NCBI GenBank assembly: GCA_013398015.1
Contig: VZRR01011463.1
Span: 1,058,651 to 1,122,650, forward strand
Source: Oreocharis arfaki
Taxonomy: Eukaryota > Chordata > Aves > Passeriformes > Paramythiidae
Direction of reading: 5' to 3'
Length of the DNA stretch: 64,000 nucleotides
Shown here: positions 31,711-45,372 of the stretch, piece by piece
Layout: the number at the start of each line of letters is the position of its first letter
Numbering within the stretch: position 1 is the first letter of the stretch
Program-made: the position numbers and the translations under genes
Notes under the pieces: model-generated
Seen by the model: only the letters and a program-made list of their open reading frames with translations
Database searches by the model: none
Told to the model about the DNA's origin: nothing

Positions 31711-34700
31711 TTATTATCTTTAACGAAGATCTGGAACTCATGTGACTGAGAGAGGATTTGGTGAAATGCTTACGCCCAGAAAAAGCCAAAATGGAATGTG
31801 TTTTCTTACTCACTTTTCATACAGGAGAAAGGAGTTTTATATGTGTGTGTGTTGAGAGCAGGAATAGAATATTCCAAGGTTGTTGCCTCAGACAAAGTTC
31901 ACACAGCTTCTTCTAAGGCCTCTGGTATGGGCTGCTGACACTTGAGAACGCTACTGGACTAGGTGGAAAGTAAGAACAGACCAAAATGGCAATTTATAGT
32001 AGATTCAGTGCAACTCTAAATTCGATGGGCTGCTTGTTCAGTCAAGTAAATAAGTGCTTTGTTGATTTTTTTTTAGTATTTTCATTCATTTAGACACAAA
32101 GTTGATGGAAACCTCTAGCATCCTCAAAGAAGTTTCTCTAATACTTCAAAAAGTAAATTAATAAACAAATCCCTAGATCAGGTTCTTGCTTGCCTCTTAT
32201 TTATTCTTTCTAGTTTAGTGCTGTTTTGGAAAACAGGAACAAAAGAATATACATAGTCTACTTTGTATTATTTCCCAGTCTCTAAAACAGTCACACCTTT
32301 GTTGAAGAAAAAGGAAATTAACTACAATACTCATAAGTCCTGGTTTTTTTAAGAACCTGATTTAATTAATGATGGTGAAATCTAGTGCCGTGGGCTGATT
32401 GGATGGACTATTGAGTCATGTGTCTTGAATTTTTTCCTGCTAATACTTTCCCAAGTGTTTGAGACTGCAAAAATAACTTGTAACAATTACATTTTTGTTT
32501 TACAGCCCAGTCCCTTGTGTTTAAGATCACGTGGAAGTTAAATCACAGAGACAGAAGACGATATAAGTGTACAGTAAGCAGGCAGCTGTATAGCATGACA
32601 AACTAAATCCAGGATAATACTACTCTCTTTTAATGTTACTCTTCTCTTTGGATAGAGCCTTCGTCAATGTTAGACTACACTTGCAGTGTATTGCTTACTT
32701 CAGATGGCACATGAACGACATAATCTGTGGGTATGTTTCCAGAGCATGCTTTCAGGTCTTGAGTGACCTGTTCTGGTTTCTCACTGATTCTCCAAAAAAG
32801 GATACTCCTTGGTGTTTCTTGTTCTCTGGTGTAGAAGTGACATGGTGGAGTGATTTCCTCCCTGCTGAAGCAGGAATGTGAAAACAGGAATCAGGACACT
32901 CCTTCTTGTTCTGAGGATCATGTTTCATAGCTGAGGATCAGAGAAAGTAATATTATTCTGAATTTAATTTGCCATTTTCTATAGCTGGCTGCTTACTGTA
33001 CTTGTATGTCATCCTCTTTCTCCCTCTGGGATTTAACTTCCATATGAACTTGGGCACTGCACCTTGCAATTGTGGTATTTGCAGTTGTGTCTGGACCAAT
33101 ATCTCCAAAGCACTCAGTTCCTGGAGTTCTGTGTCAATCATTCTGAGTTCAGCCTAAAATCTGAGCAATTTCAGTAGAAGATTGTGCTAAATTACTTCTC
33201 AACATTAGGAAGGGAACTCTCTAGAGTGGCAGAGGCATATTTTCATACACAAAAGTGCTGTTTATTTGTTCCTTGCTTAAGCATTTTTTACTCTTTGACA
33301 GAGAAGCAGACATTCCCTTTGGATAGAGTAATCAGCAGCAAAAACAAGGAAAGAAACAGTTTTCACAAGCCAGAAGAAGAATGGTCTTTGTTCTGGTCAG
33401 GCAAAATGATTGAATAGACAGTATTTCCAGTAGCTATATGAACTATTTCTTTCAAACTGTAACAGGAATTCATGAGGAGAGGTAAGTAATAAAGTCCCTT
33501 GTTTATTGATAGAAAACTGACATTTTCTTGTGTCTTTGACAATGGCTTAACACTAGAGAACGCCTGAATGTGGACTGGCAGAGATAAGAGTTTGGCTGGT
33601 CACAAGGTGATTAAGTTTTTGGTCTCTCACTACTGAAGATTCGGAGATTCAGAAATGAAATCTGAATCAAATGGTATGAGAGGAAAAATGGTGATTCTTC
33701 AAGCTCAATTATCTTCATAAAGAAACTGGAAGAATTGTCATGAAAATTCTTTTAAGGGGTGATTAGCCAAAAGTGCCAAAAAAAGGAATAATATTAAACA
33801 ATTGCTCTTTTTAAAATAAAAGACTGGAAAAGCCCAGAATCAGTGGATGAACACTTAGAAAGGTGCTCAGTACAAACAGAACACATAAATGATAGTTTTG
33901 TAGCTGGAACATGAAAGAAGAATTTTCACTGTAACTATCTATGTGCGAATCTGCCTTGAAGTTGAGCACTAAATTGGCACCTAATCAAACACAGATTCTA
34001 AACTAACTAAAAGGCTGTGATGGAGGGGTATGCAAAAGAAGCAAGGGAGATTCCTACAGAAAACACACAAGTAAGATTAAATAAAGAATAAAAACACTTC
34101 GCTGAACAATATGAAGTTCCCTGAGTGGAAGGATCTCATCCTCCAATTGTTCGGCTTGTAAAGACATGGGCAAGAACTGAGAGGAGAAAGATTAGTAACA
34201 ATTCACCAGTTCCAGTAACGGATCCAGGAAAGATCTTCAGTAGAGTTTAGAGGAATCTGACCTGGGGAACAAAAGGCTCTATTGTTGTACATGATTTTTT
34301 CATTATATTTGATTAAGATTCAGAAGCTGAGCTAACTGCTCTGCAACGAGACTTGTGGATGGGGAAAACCTAGGCTGAAGGACAGAAAAAGAGTCTGCAT
34401 AGGAAAGGAGCTGCAAGATTGACACCTTTGTCATCAGTGAAATCTAACTGAACTGTAAAAATTAGATGGGCCGCATGTTAAGTGGGAGAAGATAAACCAG
34501 TATTTGATAACAAGTGGCAGCGAGAAAGATAGTTGAAGTGAACTTGGACAGTGCTGCCTGAGTGATTTTCAGTTTTACTGAGTAGAATACTGAAACTGAA
34601 GAGAGAAATAAGCTATGTAGGTGATGTACTTTTATTTTATCTGTTATACTCAAAGCATAGCTTGCATATCTTTCTGATCCTTCCCAGTTATAGCTCTGGG

Positions 34701-37700
34701 CAGAATGAACTGACAAAACTTTAACTATAGGAAGCCCATTGCAGTACAAATAACTTGTGATTCATCAAAAGGGCAGGGGGACAGGCCTGGAGGAAGTTGA
34801 AATCAAATGTCACCACCTAAAAATATAGCTGAAATGATGAGATTTCTTCCTCTGATGAATGTTTGGAGTAAATTCCACAAAAGGCCATGTTCTTTGTGAA
34901 CTGTATGATGCCAGCTTTGTGTGGGCTGGGGAAAAACACAGGAATAGGTTCTGAAAAGATGCTCTAAATGATTTATTGACAACATCCTGGGAACTGACAT
35001 TTGGCAGTGTTTCTGAGCCCACAGCCATTTCAGCAAATGCCAGTAGAGCAAGACTTGGGGGGGTGGTACTCCAGTTACAGTGAGATGAGTCCTGTCACAC
35101 GTTGCTTCAGGCAGTGTTCAGACACCAAGAATAAGTAGGCATAAATAGCAGGAGTATCTGGTGAGAGGTTGGGACGTGAGAGATTCAGAAAATGCTTCCA
35201 CATCTTGATAACTTCGGCAATGTGTCAGGTAGAGGGAAAGCCACTCGCAGCATTGATAAAAAGGTAATAGACAAAATGTCCCTTACTAATGTGTTTTGAA
35301 CCTATCCCAAAAAACCTTATCCCAAAAAAGTCTCTGAGGCCGACCGAATGTTTATGGAGGACGCCATAGATGACTGAGATTTTGAGCAGGGCAAAGGAGC
35401 CTGTGGAGGTGCAGCTGAATGGTCTCCTTTTGTCACTGTGTGAATTTGCTGTGGATAAATAATCACTGATGACCACAGACAAATGAAAACTCTCCATGAT
35501 TTTTTGAATTGTCCTTACTAGCCGTCAGCAGCAACTGTGTTCTGCCCAGCACTTTTATGCAAGAGAGCTATTTTTGTTTATGTGCAGGTGTTTCATAGCA
35601 TTCCACCATCCTCAAAGTCCAGCAGTCTATGAGGAGCAGCCCTTCCAGCTGCCATTAAGTTGCCACTCAGAAATTTAACACATCATCTGCAATGATGCTG
35701 CAGAAAGGAGAAGTGGCTGCTGTTCACAATGTAGCACATCAAGTCCTTTGGTGCTGGCTGACTCCTTTTTATAGTTTTGTGGAAATGCTGCTTACCGGTA
35801 ACTCTGCAATTCAGCAGGTCGCAGAAAACTGCTCTGAGTTCCAATCTCCAGAGTATTACTTCAGGCCCTAACAACAGTGCCTGAGCACTGACTGCCAAGA
35901 GCTTTGCTGCATTAAAAAGACTTTTTTTCCCCTAAGCTACTGAATAGGTACTACACTACTTCTATGAAAAGCCCAGTTGGTTAGCAAGGAGAAATCCTGG
36001 CAATTTTGGAGGTAAGTTTTCATGGTAAATCAGTCTATATTAAACAAATGACTCTAACATATGGCAGTATTTTCCTGTCTGTACATTAGACTACACTGTA
36101 TGTTTGATCTGATGCATCCTGGTAAAACCAGAGTGATGTGAAAGATGGATGTTGTCATTTATTCATTTTGGGTGCAGCAGTAGCAAAAGCATCAGTGTAG
36201 GCAAACCACTAAGCATTAAATGCTCTTTTGTACTGTTCTGCACTTAATAGATAGTTCTTTTTCATCTTATTACAAAAGCATTAGTAGTAGCTTAATACTT
36301 GACCCACGGAACATTTTGACTTGAAGAATCTTTAATAACTGATAATTTTTGAAGGTATTATTACTTTATTGATATTAGTGAAGAGGTGCCTGGTTTTGGA
36401 AGTAGGGGAAAAGGAATATTGATGCCAATTGCTAGCTAGTGTTTGCTGCTGCAGCCTCCTGTAGACTTCTGATTGGGAAAAAAAATGTCCATGTCATATG
36501 CTCACGCAGTGGGAACTTGTGTTTGGGACAGGTGTAAAAGGGCATGACATGAAAACCATATCCTGAAGCCTTAATCAGATTGTCCTCTTATTTTGCTGTT
36601 ATGCTTGCTAATATTTTCTAAAATATTAGAAATATTGTTCAATTTTTCTCCTATTTCTCAGTGTCAGGGCTAAGTTAAATTGTACATGCTTTAAAAAATA
36701 CTTAAATAGGCCCTAGAGAGCATATGATAGTGGTATTCTCTTACCAAAGGGCCTAATCTCTTTTGATTTCTGAGGGATAAAATAGAAATGTACTTCCTCA
36801 AACTGTGTTTATGATTAAGACAAGAACCTATCATTTCCAAAAGATAGGCCTGGTCCAGTGTTTTTTGTATAATCAATGAGAGTTTGATATCAGTGAGCTC
36901 AGGATCAGTTTCTCCTTCATGTCTGAAAGCCAAGAGCTGTCACTCTGGGTATTTCATCCTGGAATGGGAAGGTAAGCCTGTGATCCAGCAACATTTGAGG
37001 AGAGCTGCTGCCCTTGGTCCGTACGCTTCGCAGCAGTGAGTGGCTGTGAGCACCGGGAATGTAAGCAGGAAGGAGTGTCTCTGACTTCTGTGCCAACACA
37101 CTTAAGGCAGATCCTTCTGTAAGTCTCTCTCTCGATATATAGATTGCAATAAAATGTTAGTGTTTGCCTCAGATATTTTAGGTGGTTGGGCTCCTTCTGA
37201 CGCGTCCCACCTCGCCTGCCAGCCCAGCTCTAAATAAGGCAGCCAAATGCAAACATGCAAATGGAGAAGTCTCTTTACCATTGGGAACGCAGACTCCCAG
37301 AATAGATTTCCTGTGCCCCTCTCCACTTACTGGAGTCTTATTTCATTTTGGAAAGCTGGGCACCTATGGCTGATTCTCCAAGCGCTGCCCAAGACGTACA
37401 CCAAACCTTCTCCATGCACATTGCTGAGGAGGATTTGGGTGGGGGCTCCTTTATAGACTCTTGTCCAAATGCCCCCTGTAATATTATACAGAATAGCCCT
37501 GAAATACTCTGTTTTTTACTAAAGATGCTATAATAGGTTGGGTTGCATCTTATAGATGGTGATTTTGGGTTAGATACTGTGTTCATTATTATAAAAAATT
37601 TAGTTTGGCGACTTGCGAATTGACTTGAGAGTGTGGAGCATTTTTTTATTTAGTGTATGGGGCAGTGGCTCTCAGAAACGCTCTCACAGCCCTAATAGGA

Positions 37701-40700
37701 ATTTTATTACGATAAACTTAGCTTGCACTTTGAAAAAGGAAGGTTTCTGCAATACAGTGCAATGATTTTTGGTACAAAAGCACTACAAACATTAGCATAT
37801 CTCATTTGAAGGAAGTGTATTTTTACTGTGCTTTTCCATATAGAAATAAACATATATTGCATTCTGAGAATAACAAGTGATATTTAAAATTTTCAATGCT
37901 TTGCAACACAACTGTATTTCTGATACAACTCGTGTACAAATCCAAATTAATTTTCTCTTTTACCTTGTGTTTTATGGCCTAATTTTTTCTCTCTATGTGA
38001 TTTTAGCAGGAATAAATGAACAACTATTTCGCAATTTTGAGTACAACCTTACTTCCAAGAGTCTCAGTGCACTTCATAACATATAAACACCTAAACGACT
38101 TTTCTTCATGTAAAAGGAAGTGTTGGACCATTTGCAAAGTCTGCCAAGATCACTCAGGAAGCCCGTGGCAGGGATGTAGGCGGAATGAAGGAACCTTTTA
38201 ATACACTGTGCATGTGGTTATAGCATCCACAGAACTTATCTGTGCATCCGCAGACATTTTATTTTGCAAAGTCTAACTGTGACTGATTTCACTGTTGCTT
38301 TTCCTAGCCCAGTGTAAGGCAAAGGCTGTGCCAGCCAATACGTGCTGGCAGCTCTAAAGAAGGTAGCTGCAGCTTCCAGGAATCTGCTCATTCACTCTTC
38401 AGCTAGACAGACACTGCTTGTTGTGTGCAGCCCAGGAGACATTCTGTGAGAATGAGTGTGAGTGTCAGTGAGCACTTTGCTCGCTGTTTGTTTGTTGGTT
38501 ACAACATCGTTTTATGCTGCTCTATTGCAAAGTGATTTTCCCTCATCCTCAGTGCTTAACACAGCTCTTAGTACTTGCCTGATCAGTCCCTGAGACCAAG
38601 TCTTTGTTAGGTTATGTCAATTTCTTCAGAAGTGCCATAGAAATAATACTATTTCTGACTCCTGCAGGCAATCTCAGGGGTCTCCTGCAGTAGTTAGTGT
38701 TTTACAGGACTCAGAGGGAAAATGACTACTGCAAGGAACTGTTTCTCCACTTTCTGAAATGACCACTGCCAGTTGAGTCCGACCTGGAGATTCCATATTT
38801 TCATTCCAACCAGCAATATGAGATCTGTTCAAAGCTTTGAAGTACAGAACCGTTATCTAAAAGCTAAATATAATGTGTGTTATTGCTTGTGCTTAATGCC
38901 CCAGCCTTTTTCCCCACCGCTCTTCTCTCCTTGTCCCTGTTTAGATGGAGAATTGACAGCTGTGGCCTCAAGCAGGGTGTGTTTGGTAGCTGCAGGATTT
39001 GGATGCCAAGTCCTGGGATATCACGCTCACGGAGGCATTTGGGTTGGTGATAGGCTGTGGCACTGCACTGCCTGCAGCTGTGAGGCTCCCTGAGGTGGTG
39101 TCAGGTCAAGCTGCCTCCTCCATGGCAGAGCCCTTGCTGATCACTTGCCACTTTCTGTGCCAGCTGCTTCCCAATATGGTACAAGAAATCCACTCTGGCC
39201 GCTGTGGGTAAGGTCTGACCCCCAAATGTTTTTTTGCTTTTGTTCTGTATTGCACCTGTAAAATTGTCTCACACAAGAAATGACATTACATTAAAAACTT
39301 GTACTTCCAGTGCAAGTTTGCTTTCAGCAGGCTCTGAGAGAATACTTCAGGAGATGCTCAATGCTCAAATACATACTATCCAGAACAAAGCTGCTTCCGG
39401 AGATCTCTTGAATCTGTTTTGTGAATTGTAGGAAAATTGAGCATTCCCAGCAGCTGGAAGTGTATTTTATTACACCTGCTCTTGGTTGGCCACCAATTCA
39501 CCAACAAATCCCTCTGGCACCAGCTGCAGGGCCATGTACAGGAAAATAACAAACTTCCACAGTGTGGCTTGCAACATGCTCAGGATGTCATCGCCTCCTT
39601 CAGAGCATTTGGGTATGGCAGCAACTGTGAGCATCCTGCAGCCTGCTTGCAGGAGCTCAGCACGGGGCACTGGCAACCTCTCTGGTAATTCCGGCCTTGG
39701 ATTCACCTCAGGTGCTTTTGCTGTGGCAGGCTGTCTATAACAATGCCTGTTTCTACTTATACTCCTATTTATTTTCCAACTTGTTTGATTCTGTCTTTGA
39801 GACGTGCTAGACAGACGTAAGCTTATGCAGATGTGGGTTTGTGTAGATATGCCAGACTGGTGTTAGAGATGCACCAGGTGACATAGGGTTCATTGGACAA
39901 AGTGAACTGGATTGGTAAATGCAGTGATTCTGTTCCACATAGCCAGCAAGGCAGCCATAAAACAAAACCACAACATGTTCCCTGCTGTTTATTCTCTATG
40001 GTCATAAGAAGAATAAACTGTCTGAAAGGGTCTGTAATGAGGAGGAAAAAGTTGAATAAAAAAGTAAATTTAACTTTTTCACCTTCCCAGGACAGAACTT
40101 ATGGGATAAAAAAGGGTAAAATTAACAATATCTGTGATAGATGGACTTCAAATAAGAACCTATGGACTGATAGATAAATTCCTGATCTCTTAGTGGTATC
40201 AGTGTAAATGGTGAGTGCTCAGGAACTCTAAAAATTAGTGAAATTAGATTTCAGCCAGTGCCTTTGTTCTGAGGGATCTGTTAGAGCAGCTGTTCTAGTA
40301 TGTGTACTAGAAATCATTTTGCTGTGAGGGACAGGGAGCTATCCTTGGGGTGAAAACAGCAAAAACCACAGAGAGGATTCATTTTTTCACTCTGATAGTG
40401 AAGTGATGCCATACCTGTTACTAGGAGCCTTTCTTAAATGTCCTCACATAGCAAGATGCAGAGATCTTGTTCATGGTAAAAAATTACTTGCTTTATCTTT
40501 GGTTTTATTTCCACTTCAGAGAGCCAACTGACTGTTTAAACATGTTATTTTAACTACTTCTTTATGTCTGTTAGCATAGAGGCCCAAAGTAGTCATCTAA
40601 CATTGATAAATGTCATAAGTCAGTAACGTGCTATGTGGCTTTCCCAGAATGTTTCACTCTTGTTCTGGCTGTTGGGAGAGGAGAGAGAGCATATTTAACT

Positions 40701-43700
40701 TTCTTTCTGGATCCTTCTGTGGATTCCAGTGTGGTCTAGCTGATGAAATAAGTATTTACTGTATAGCAGCTGGCGAAAGGTGCCTGTTAAAATGTTAGAT
40801 GTAAAACTGCTTTAAAAAAGAGAGTATCAGCTATAGTTAACAGTATGCTTTAAACACGGATTATTTAAGCTTTCTCTTTTGCTTCAGGTCAGTTTGTAGT
40901 AGGAAAAAAATGTAACCATAGCAGAAAAATTATGGTACTCAAACTTCCAAAAAAACCCAGTGGATGTTTGTCATAATTGCTGCTGTGCAACAGACAAGTG
41001 GAAAGGGATTATTTACAATAACACTTGATTTTCAAAAAGCTTTCATGATTCAAAGCCCCATTCTCTAATTCATTTTATTAGTAAATTAAATTAAAACATC
41101 CTTCCAGCCAAATATTATCACTGAACTGTTGAAGTGATGAGTGACATGCTTGAGGAAAAAGACTGAATGACCATCATACCTCAGGAGGAGATTTCAGGCA
41201 TTCCTGCTTTTAGAGATCACTGGAATATGCCAGTCTCTCATGCTGTGCCTCTCCCTGCTCTGTCTGACAGGCAATTTAGGATTGCATAATGTCCTTTTTG
41301 TCAGAATAGTAGATGATGCAGGCTGAACCTGCTGAAACGACATTAACAGTGGTGAATTAAGCACTGTCATGTCAGAGAAAGTGTGGTGATCAGTCAGCTA
41401 TCCCCAGACTGACCCTAAGATCAGGCCTCAGCAAGGAGGTGTAAGGCATGGCTTAGGCAATTGTTGGGTGTTTGTTCCTGAAGACTACGAGAAATCCCCA
41501 GTATCATCACCAAAGCTGCTCGTGTCACTCAGCTGCTTTTCTGGTGGCAATACCTTTTCTGACAGAATGACACGTACATGAGCATCTTGTCCCAGGGGCT
41601 GGCAGATTTTCTGGGGCCATTGGAGAGGTTCTGGAATCTGTTTTGTGAGATCTGAACTTTCCTTGTTGCTCTGTGCTATTTGTACTAGAGATAGCTGCTG
41701 CACATTCCCTACGCTACATCAGTGAACTCACATTTAGTAATTAACCTGTGTTGGTGGTAATTTGGATTATGATGACTATAAAATACAACTTTAACCACAT
41801 TAGAATATGCCTAAGGCCAGAATTAGCCTTTCAGAGGCTGACAGAAAAAGAAGTCCAACTGGTGAAAAGCTAGTGTAATGTGTAGTGAACAAGAATAAAA
41901 GCCAATATACGATTTAAACAATGTGCTTATTAATACAGTGTAGATACTGAAAGCACTGGGAAGCTGAGGGAAGGCTGGTTCCTCCACAGTTTAGAAACAG
42001 TCAGAATATACTGTCTTTGAACTAGAGCAGCTGTTTGCCAAGAAGCCCCCCTGCATTTGAATTGCTGGCTGGTCTTTACCAGCTTGGTAAAAAAAGCCTT
42101 ACAAAGCCAACTAAGTTAGTGAGAACTCCAAGAGAAATGGATAAAATATTTATTTGCTGTTAGTTCATAAGTTTCTCGAGTCAGCAGGTTAAATTCAACT
42201 AAGTTCTTCACATTTGATGAACTGGGATGATTTCAAGATCATTGGTAGTGATTCTACAGTGAGCCCTACAAATGAGAGTGCTGAGCTATTTTGGTCTAAT
42301 TTATCGTATGAATGCCAGCCTAATGTAGATTGCTGGACTTAATACTTGAAGGTGAGCACAATAGTTTGCTTTTTAGAAACTCATTTGAACAACTGCTGAA
42401 ACGCTAAATGACTTCAGGTGTAAAGGAATTGTTGGGAGCAGTATGCTGAACCCCTTGGTGAAAAATAGTATGTTTTAAAAGTGTAGGTGTGGCACAGCCT
42501 GATGCATTTCACTCTTTAGTGACAACTTTTTGGTTTGTTGTAAGGGGAGGTGATTGGTTACATCCACTTTCAAACGGATATTTACCTCCTTTAGCCTAGA
42601 TCAAATCATATGATATTGTGGGTTTAGGTAGCTGGTTCTGGCTCAAGTGAAATTTGAAGTTTAAGGGTAAAAAAATAGCAATTCCACTATTTAAATGTGT
42701 TTCTTCCTATTTTTAAGCCATTCCTATACTTCCATGGTGGTAAAATTAATGACTTTATTAACTGCTCACTACCTAGGTGAAGCGAAGAGTTTTCTTCTTC
42801 AGTCATTGTGGTATGGGCATGTCAGACAGTTCTGTATTTGTTTTTAATTTAGAGGGAAAAAAGAAAAAAGAAATTCTGAGATGTGCCTTTGATTGTGTTT
42901 TGTGTAAAGACAAGTGTGGAAATGGAGCAGTGGGGGAAGATCAAGGGAGATGTTCAGAAAAAACAACGTGTGTAAATAAGACACAAAAAGAATTTGAGAC
43001 AGAAATTGTTTCTGGGTTTAAAAGGAAAGGGGGAGCTTATTCATTATGTCTCCTTCAGTGAGTTTGTCTGAGTCTGCCCTGGAAGAGGTCAGGGATGTGC
43101 TGGGATGGCCACCCTCACGGTCTGGCAAACACTCTGCTGGTGACTACTCACAAAGAAGTGACACATTCCTTTCAAACTCCTAAGGTTGCCTGCTCCCAGC
43201 TTGAACAGTGAAGAAAATTGTGTGAGGAGGAACTGATGACTGCAGAATTAGTAAAAGAGGTTCATGTGGAACATACCACAGTTCCTGGGCAGGATCCTGT
43301 AATCCTAGATGGGATGGCATTATACTGTGCTTTCACATTGTTTGCCCTTTTGTATTCCCAGAGACTATTTGGAGAAGCAAATGCTCTTTGGCATGAGTCT
43401 GGCTCTGCATAATTTACATTACTGTTATTGTATTTTATAGCATAGCATGTGGGATAAAGACTCGGTTCTGAACAGAGTATATGGAAATGTGGCTGCCATT
43501 TGTCAGTCTGGATTTAACTAGTTGCAGTGGCTGTAGCAGTGAAGATTGAGAGACCAGAATGTGCCTGCACACAGACAGAAACATTAAGAAACAGTTACTT
43601 TTAATGGAGAGTGGCCCAATTTGTTACCAGGTTATAATCCTATTTTCTGACAGCGCAAGTCTGGACTCTTATCGATTCAGACAAATAGGGGGAGAGGAGG

Positions 43701-44189
43701 GGAGAGGAGAAGAATTCCTAGAGGCAGAATTCATACAGTTGTAGGTAACATTCCGATGCTACTGCTGTATCCAGCTGTTGTGTTAGTATTCATTCCAGAA
43801 CAATACTCCAGAAATAAAATTTTAAACAATCAAAGGAAAATAAAAGGTGACAGAACCAGATTGCCTCACAGTAGTTAGCTCAACAAAGCCTGGCACAGTC
43901 AACCATTTAAACACATGCTTAAATCTCAGCACTTTCAAAATTCAGTAAATCTTAGAATCTTACGCTTGTGCTCTAGAGCTTTGCTGGTCTAGGCTGATAG
44001 ACCGGGAAAAAGGAGATTTTTTTCGATACTGAAGAATTATGAGCTTAATGCACCTGGAATTTGTCTAGTTTTTGTATGTCAGTGGAACAGGTGTAAAAGA
44101 GCATTGCATCCTGACAGTAGCCTCGTGCAGCACCAGCGTACATATAAATGACTGAAACATCTGTGGGTGATGCAGGCTCAGAACTCAGA

Positions 44190-44215
44190 AATGAGTGCAT
44201 AATGATGCACTCATT
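44190..44215. repeat. Perfect 11-bp inverted repeat with 4-nt loop
   Basis: Arms AATGAGTGCAT (44190-44200) and ATGCACTCATT (44205-44215) with loop AATG, about 1 kb upstream of the EGF start codon. Confidence 0.9.
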
Positions 44216-44659
44216 ACCCTAGTCTCTGACAATAGGTGTTCTCCTGGAAATGCATTCAGACCTAAGAGAGATAGTTTTAATTTCAAAATTGCAAACACAT
44301 ACCCTGGATCTGAACATGACCATAAGCTGATTTGAATTTCCGGTCGAAATATATCAGAGAAACCAGAGGGATTTTTTCCATGATTTTTGCATGAAATGTT
44401 TTGATGATAAAATTTGTTTTTGTTGGTAAATCACAGGATGATATTAACAGGAATGCCACTAATCATGATTGAACAGGAATTGAATAAACTTGCCTACAAT
44501 CTCTGTGGAAAAAAATTCGGCTGGCAAGCTGCAGGTACTTCTCAAGCAGGAGGGGTTGCTTTTCTAAAGAGACTGTATTTATTATGGGTGGCTGGATATC
44601 TGCATGCTGGCTCACTTCCCTGTAGTAAGGAACTGACCACATTACTATTTGCAAACACA

Positions 44660-45245
44660 GGGTTCACTCAAGTGGTACTAAAAAGAGAAGAGGTGGGGCA
44701 AGCAGAGCTTTAAAAAGAAAAGAGGAGCCCATCCAAGTCTGAATGTAAAAAACAACTGCGTTTTGGAGAAGGACAGTACCTGGAGATTTTGCTCCCTGCA
44801 CTCCACTGAGAGCTGTGGTGAAGAGTTTTCTGAATTCTCTGCTTTTAAGATTTAAATGGCAGCTTTGTTGCAAGGAAATTTGCAGTGATCCTTGCGAGCA
44901 TTGCTTTTAAGCTGTGTTAAATTTGTGGCAAGAGTGTCAGGCATTTCATACTTGGCTTCCAGAAGAGAAAAAAAAAGAAACGAAAGAGAGAGAGAGAAAA
45001 AGCCCTAATGTGTGTGGGGAAGAAATCTCCCAGGAATTTCTTCAAGGTTGTAGTCAGACACAGTAAGGTCTAAAGTGACAAGAAAAGCAAGGCAAAGATA
45101 AAACTTGAAATTGTGATAAGATGTCTGAGTTTAAAGTGGCAGATTGCAGAAACCTTTTGGGATTATATATGCTCATCTTGTCCTGGATATGACTGAATAC
45201 AAGCCAGTTTTTCTCTAGTGACAGCTCAAAAACCCCCTCAAGATT
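44660..45245 (+). promoter_or_regulatory. EGF: Candidate EGF promoter and 5' UTR
   Basis: This is the block directly before the EGF start codon. A TATA-like TTTAAAAAG lies at 44709-44717, and a purine-rich AG tract lies at 44961-45002. The true transcription start cannot be placed from sequence alone. Confidence 0.3.
44961..45002. repeat. Purine (AG) tract upstream of EGF
   Basis: A run of A and G, including (AG)n, about 245-285 bases before the EGF ATG, probably within the promoter or 5' UTR. Confidence 0.75.
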
Positions 45246-45372
45246 ATGTTTCTCTTCCTTGTTGCTTTTTTGCCAGTGGTTTTTAAAATTGGTTTTGTCA
45301 GCCTCTCGGCTCTGCAGCACTGGAACTGTCCTAATGGATACAGATTAAAGCCTGAAAACTCTGCTTGTATAG
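45246..45372 (+). CDS. EGF: EGF coding exon 1
   Basis: Encodes the signal peptide and a short region with ALQHWNCPNGYRLKPENSAC, which parallels the mammalian APQHWSCPEG...STC segment. It ends in phase 1 at ATAG/GTAAGT. Confidence 0.95.

Larger units (their letters stand above)
26998..45245. other. LRIT3-EGF interval with LRIT3 3' UTR, no supported gene
   Basis: An 18.2-kb stretch. The first few hundred bases should be the LRIT3 3' UTR and the last several hundred the EGF promoter and 5' UTR. In between I see tandem and low-complexity repeats (27964-28006, 31633-31710), an inverted repeat at 44190-44215 and no recognisable coding or RNA gene. Reading frames here are under 110 codons, isolated and without homology I recognise. 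The human interval likewise has no protein-coding gene known to me. Confidence 0.75.
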
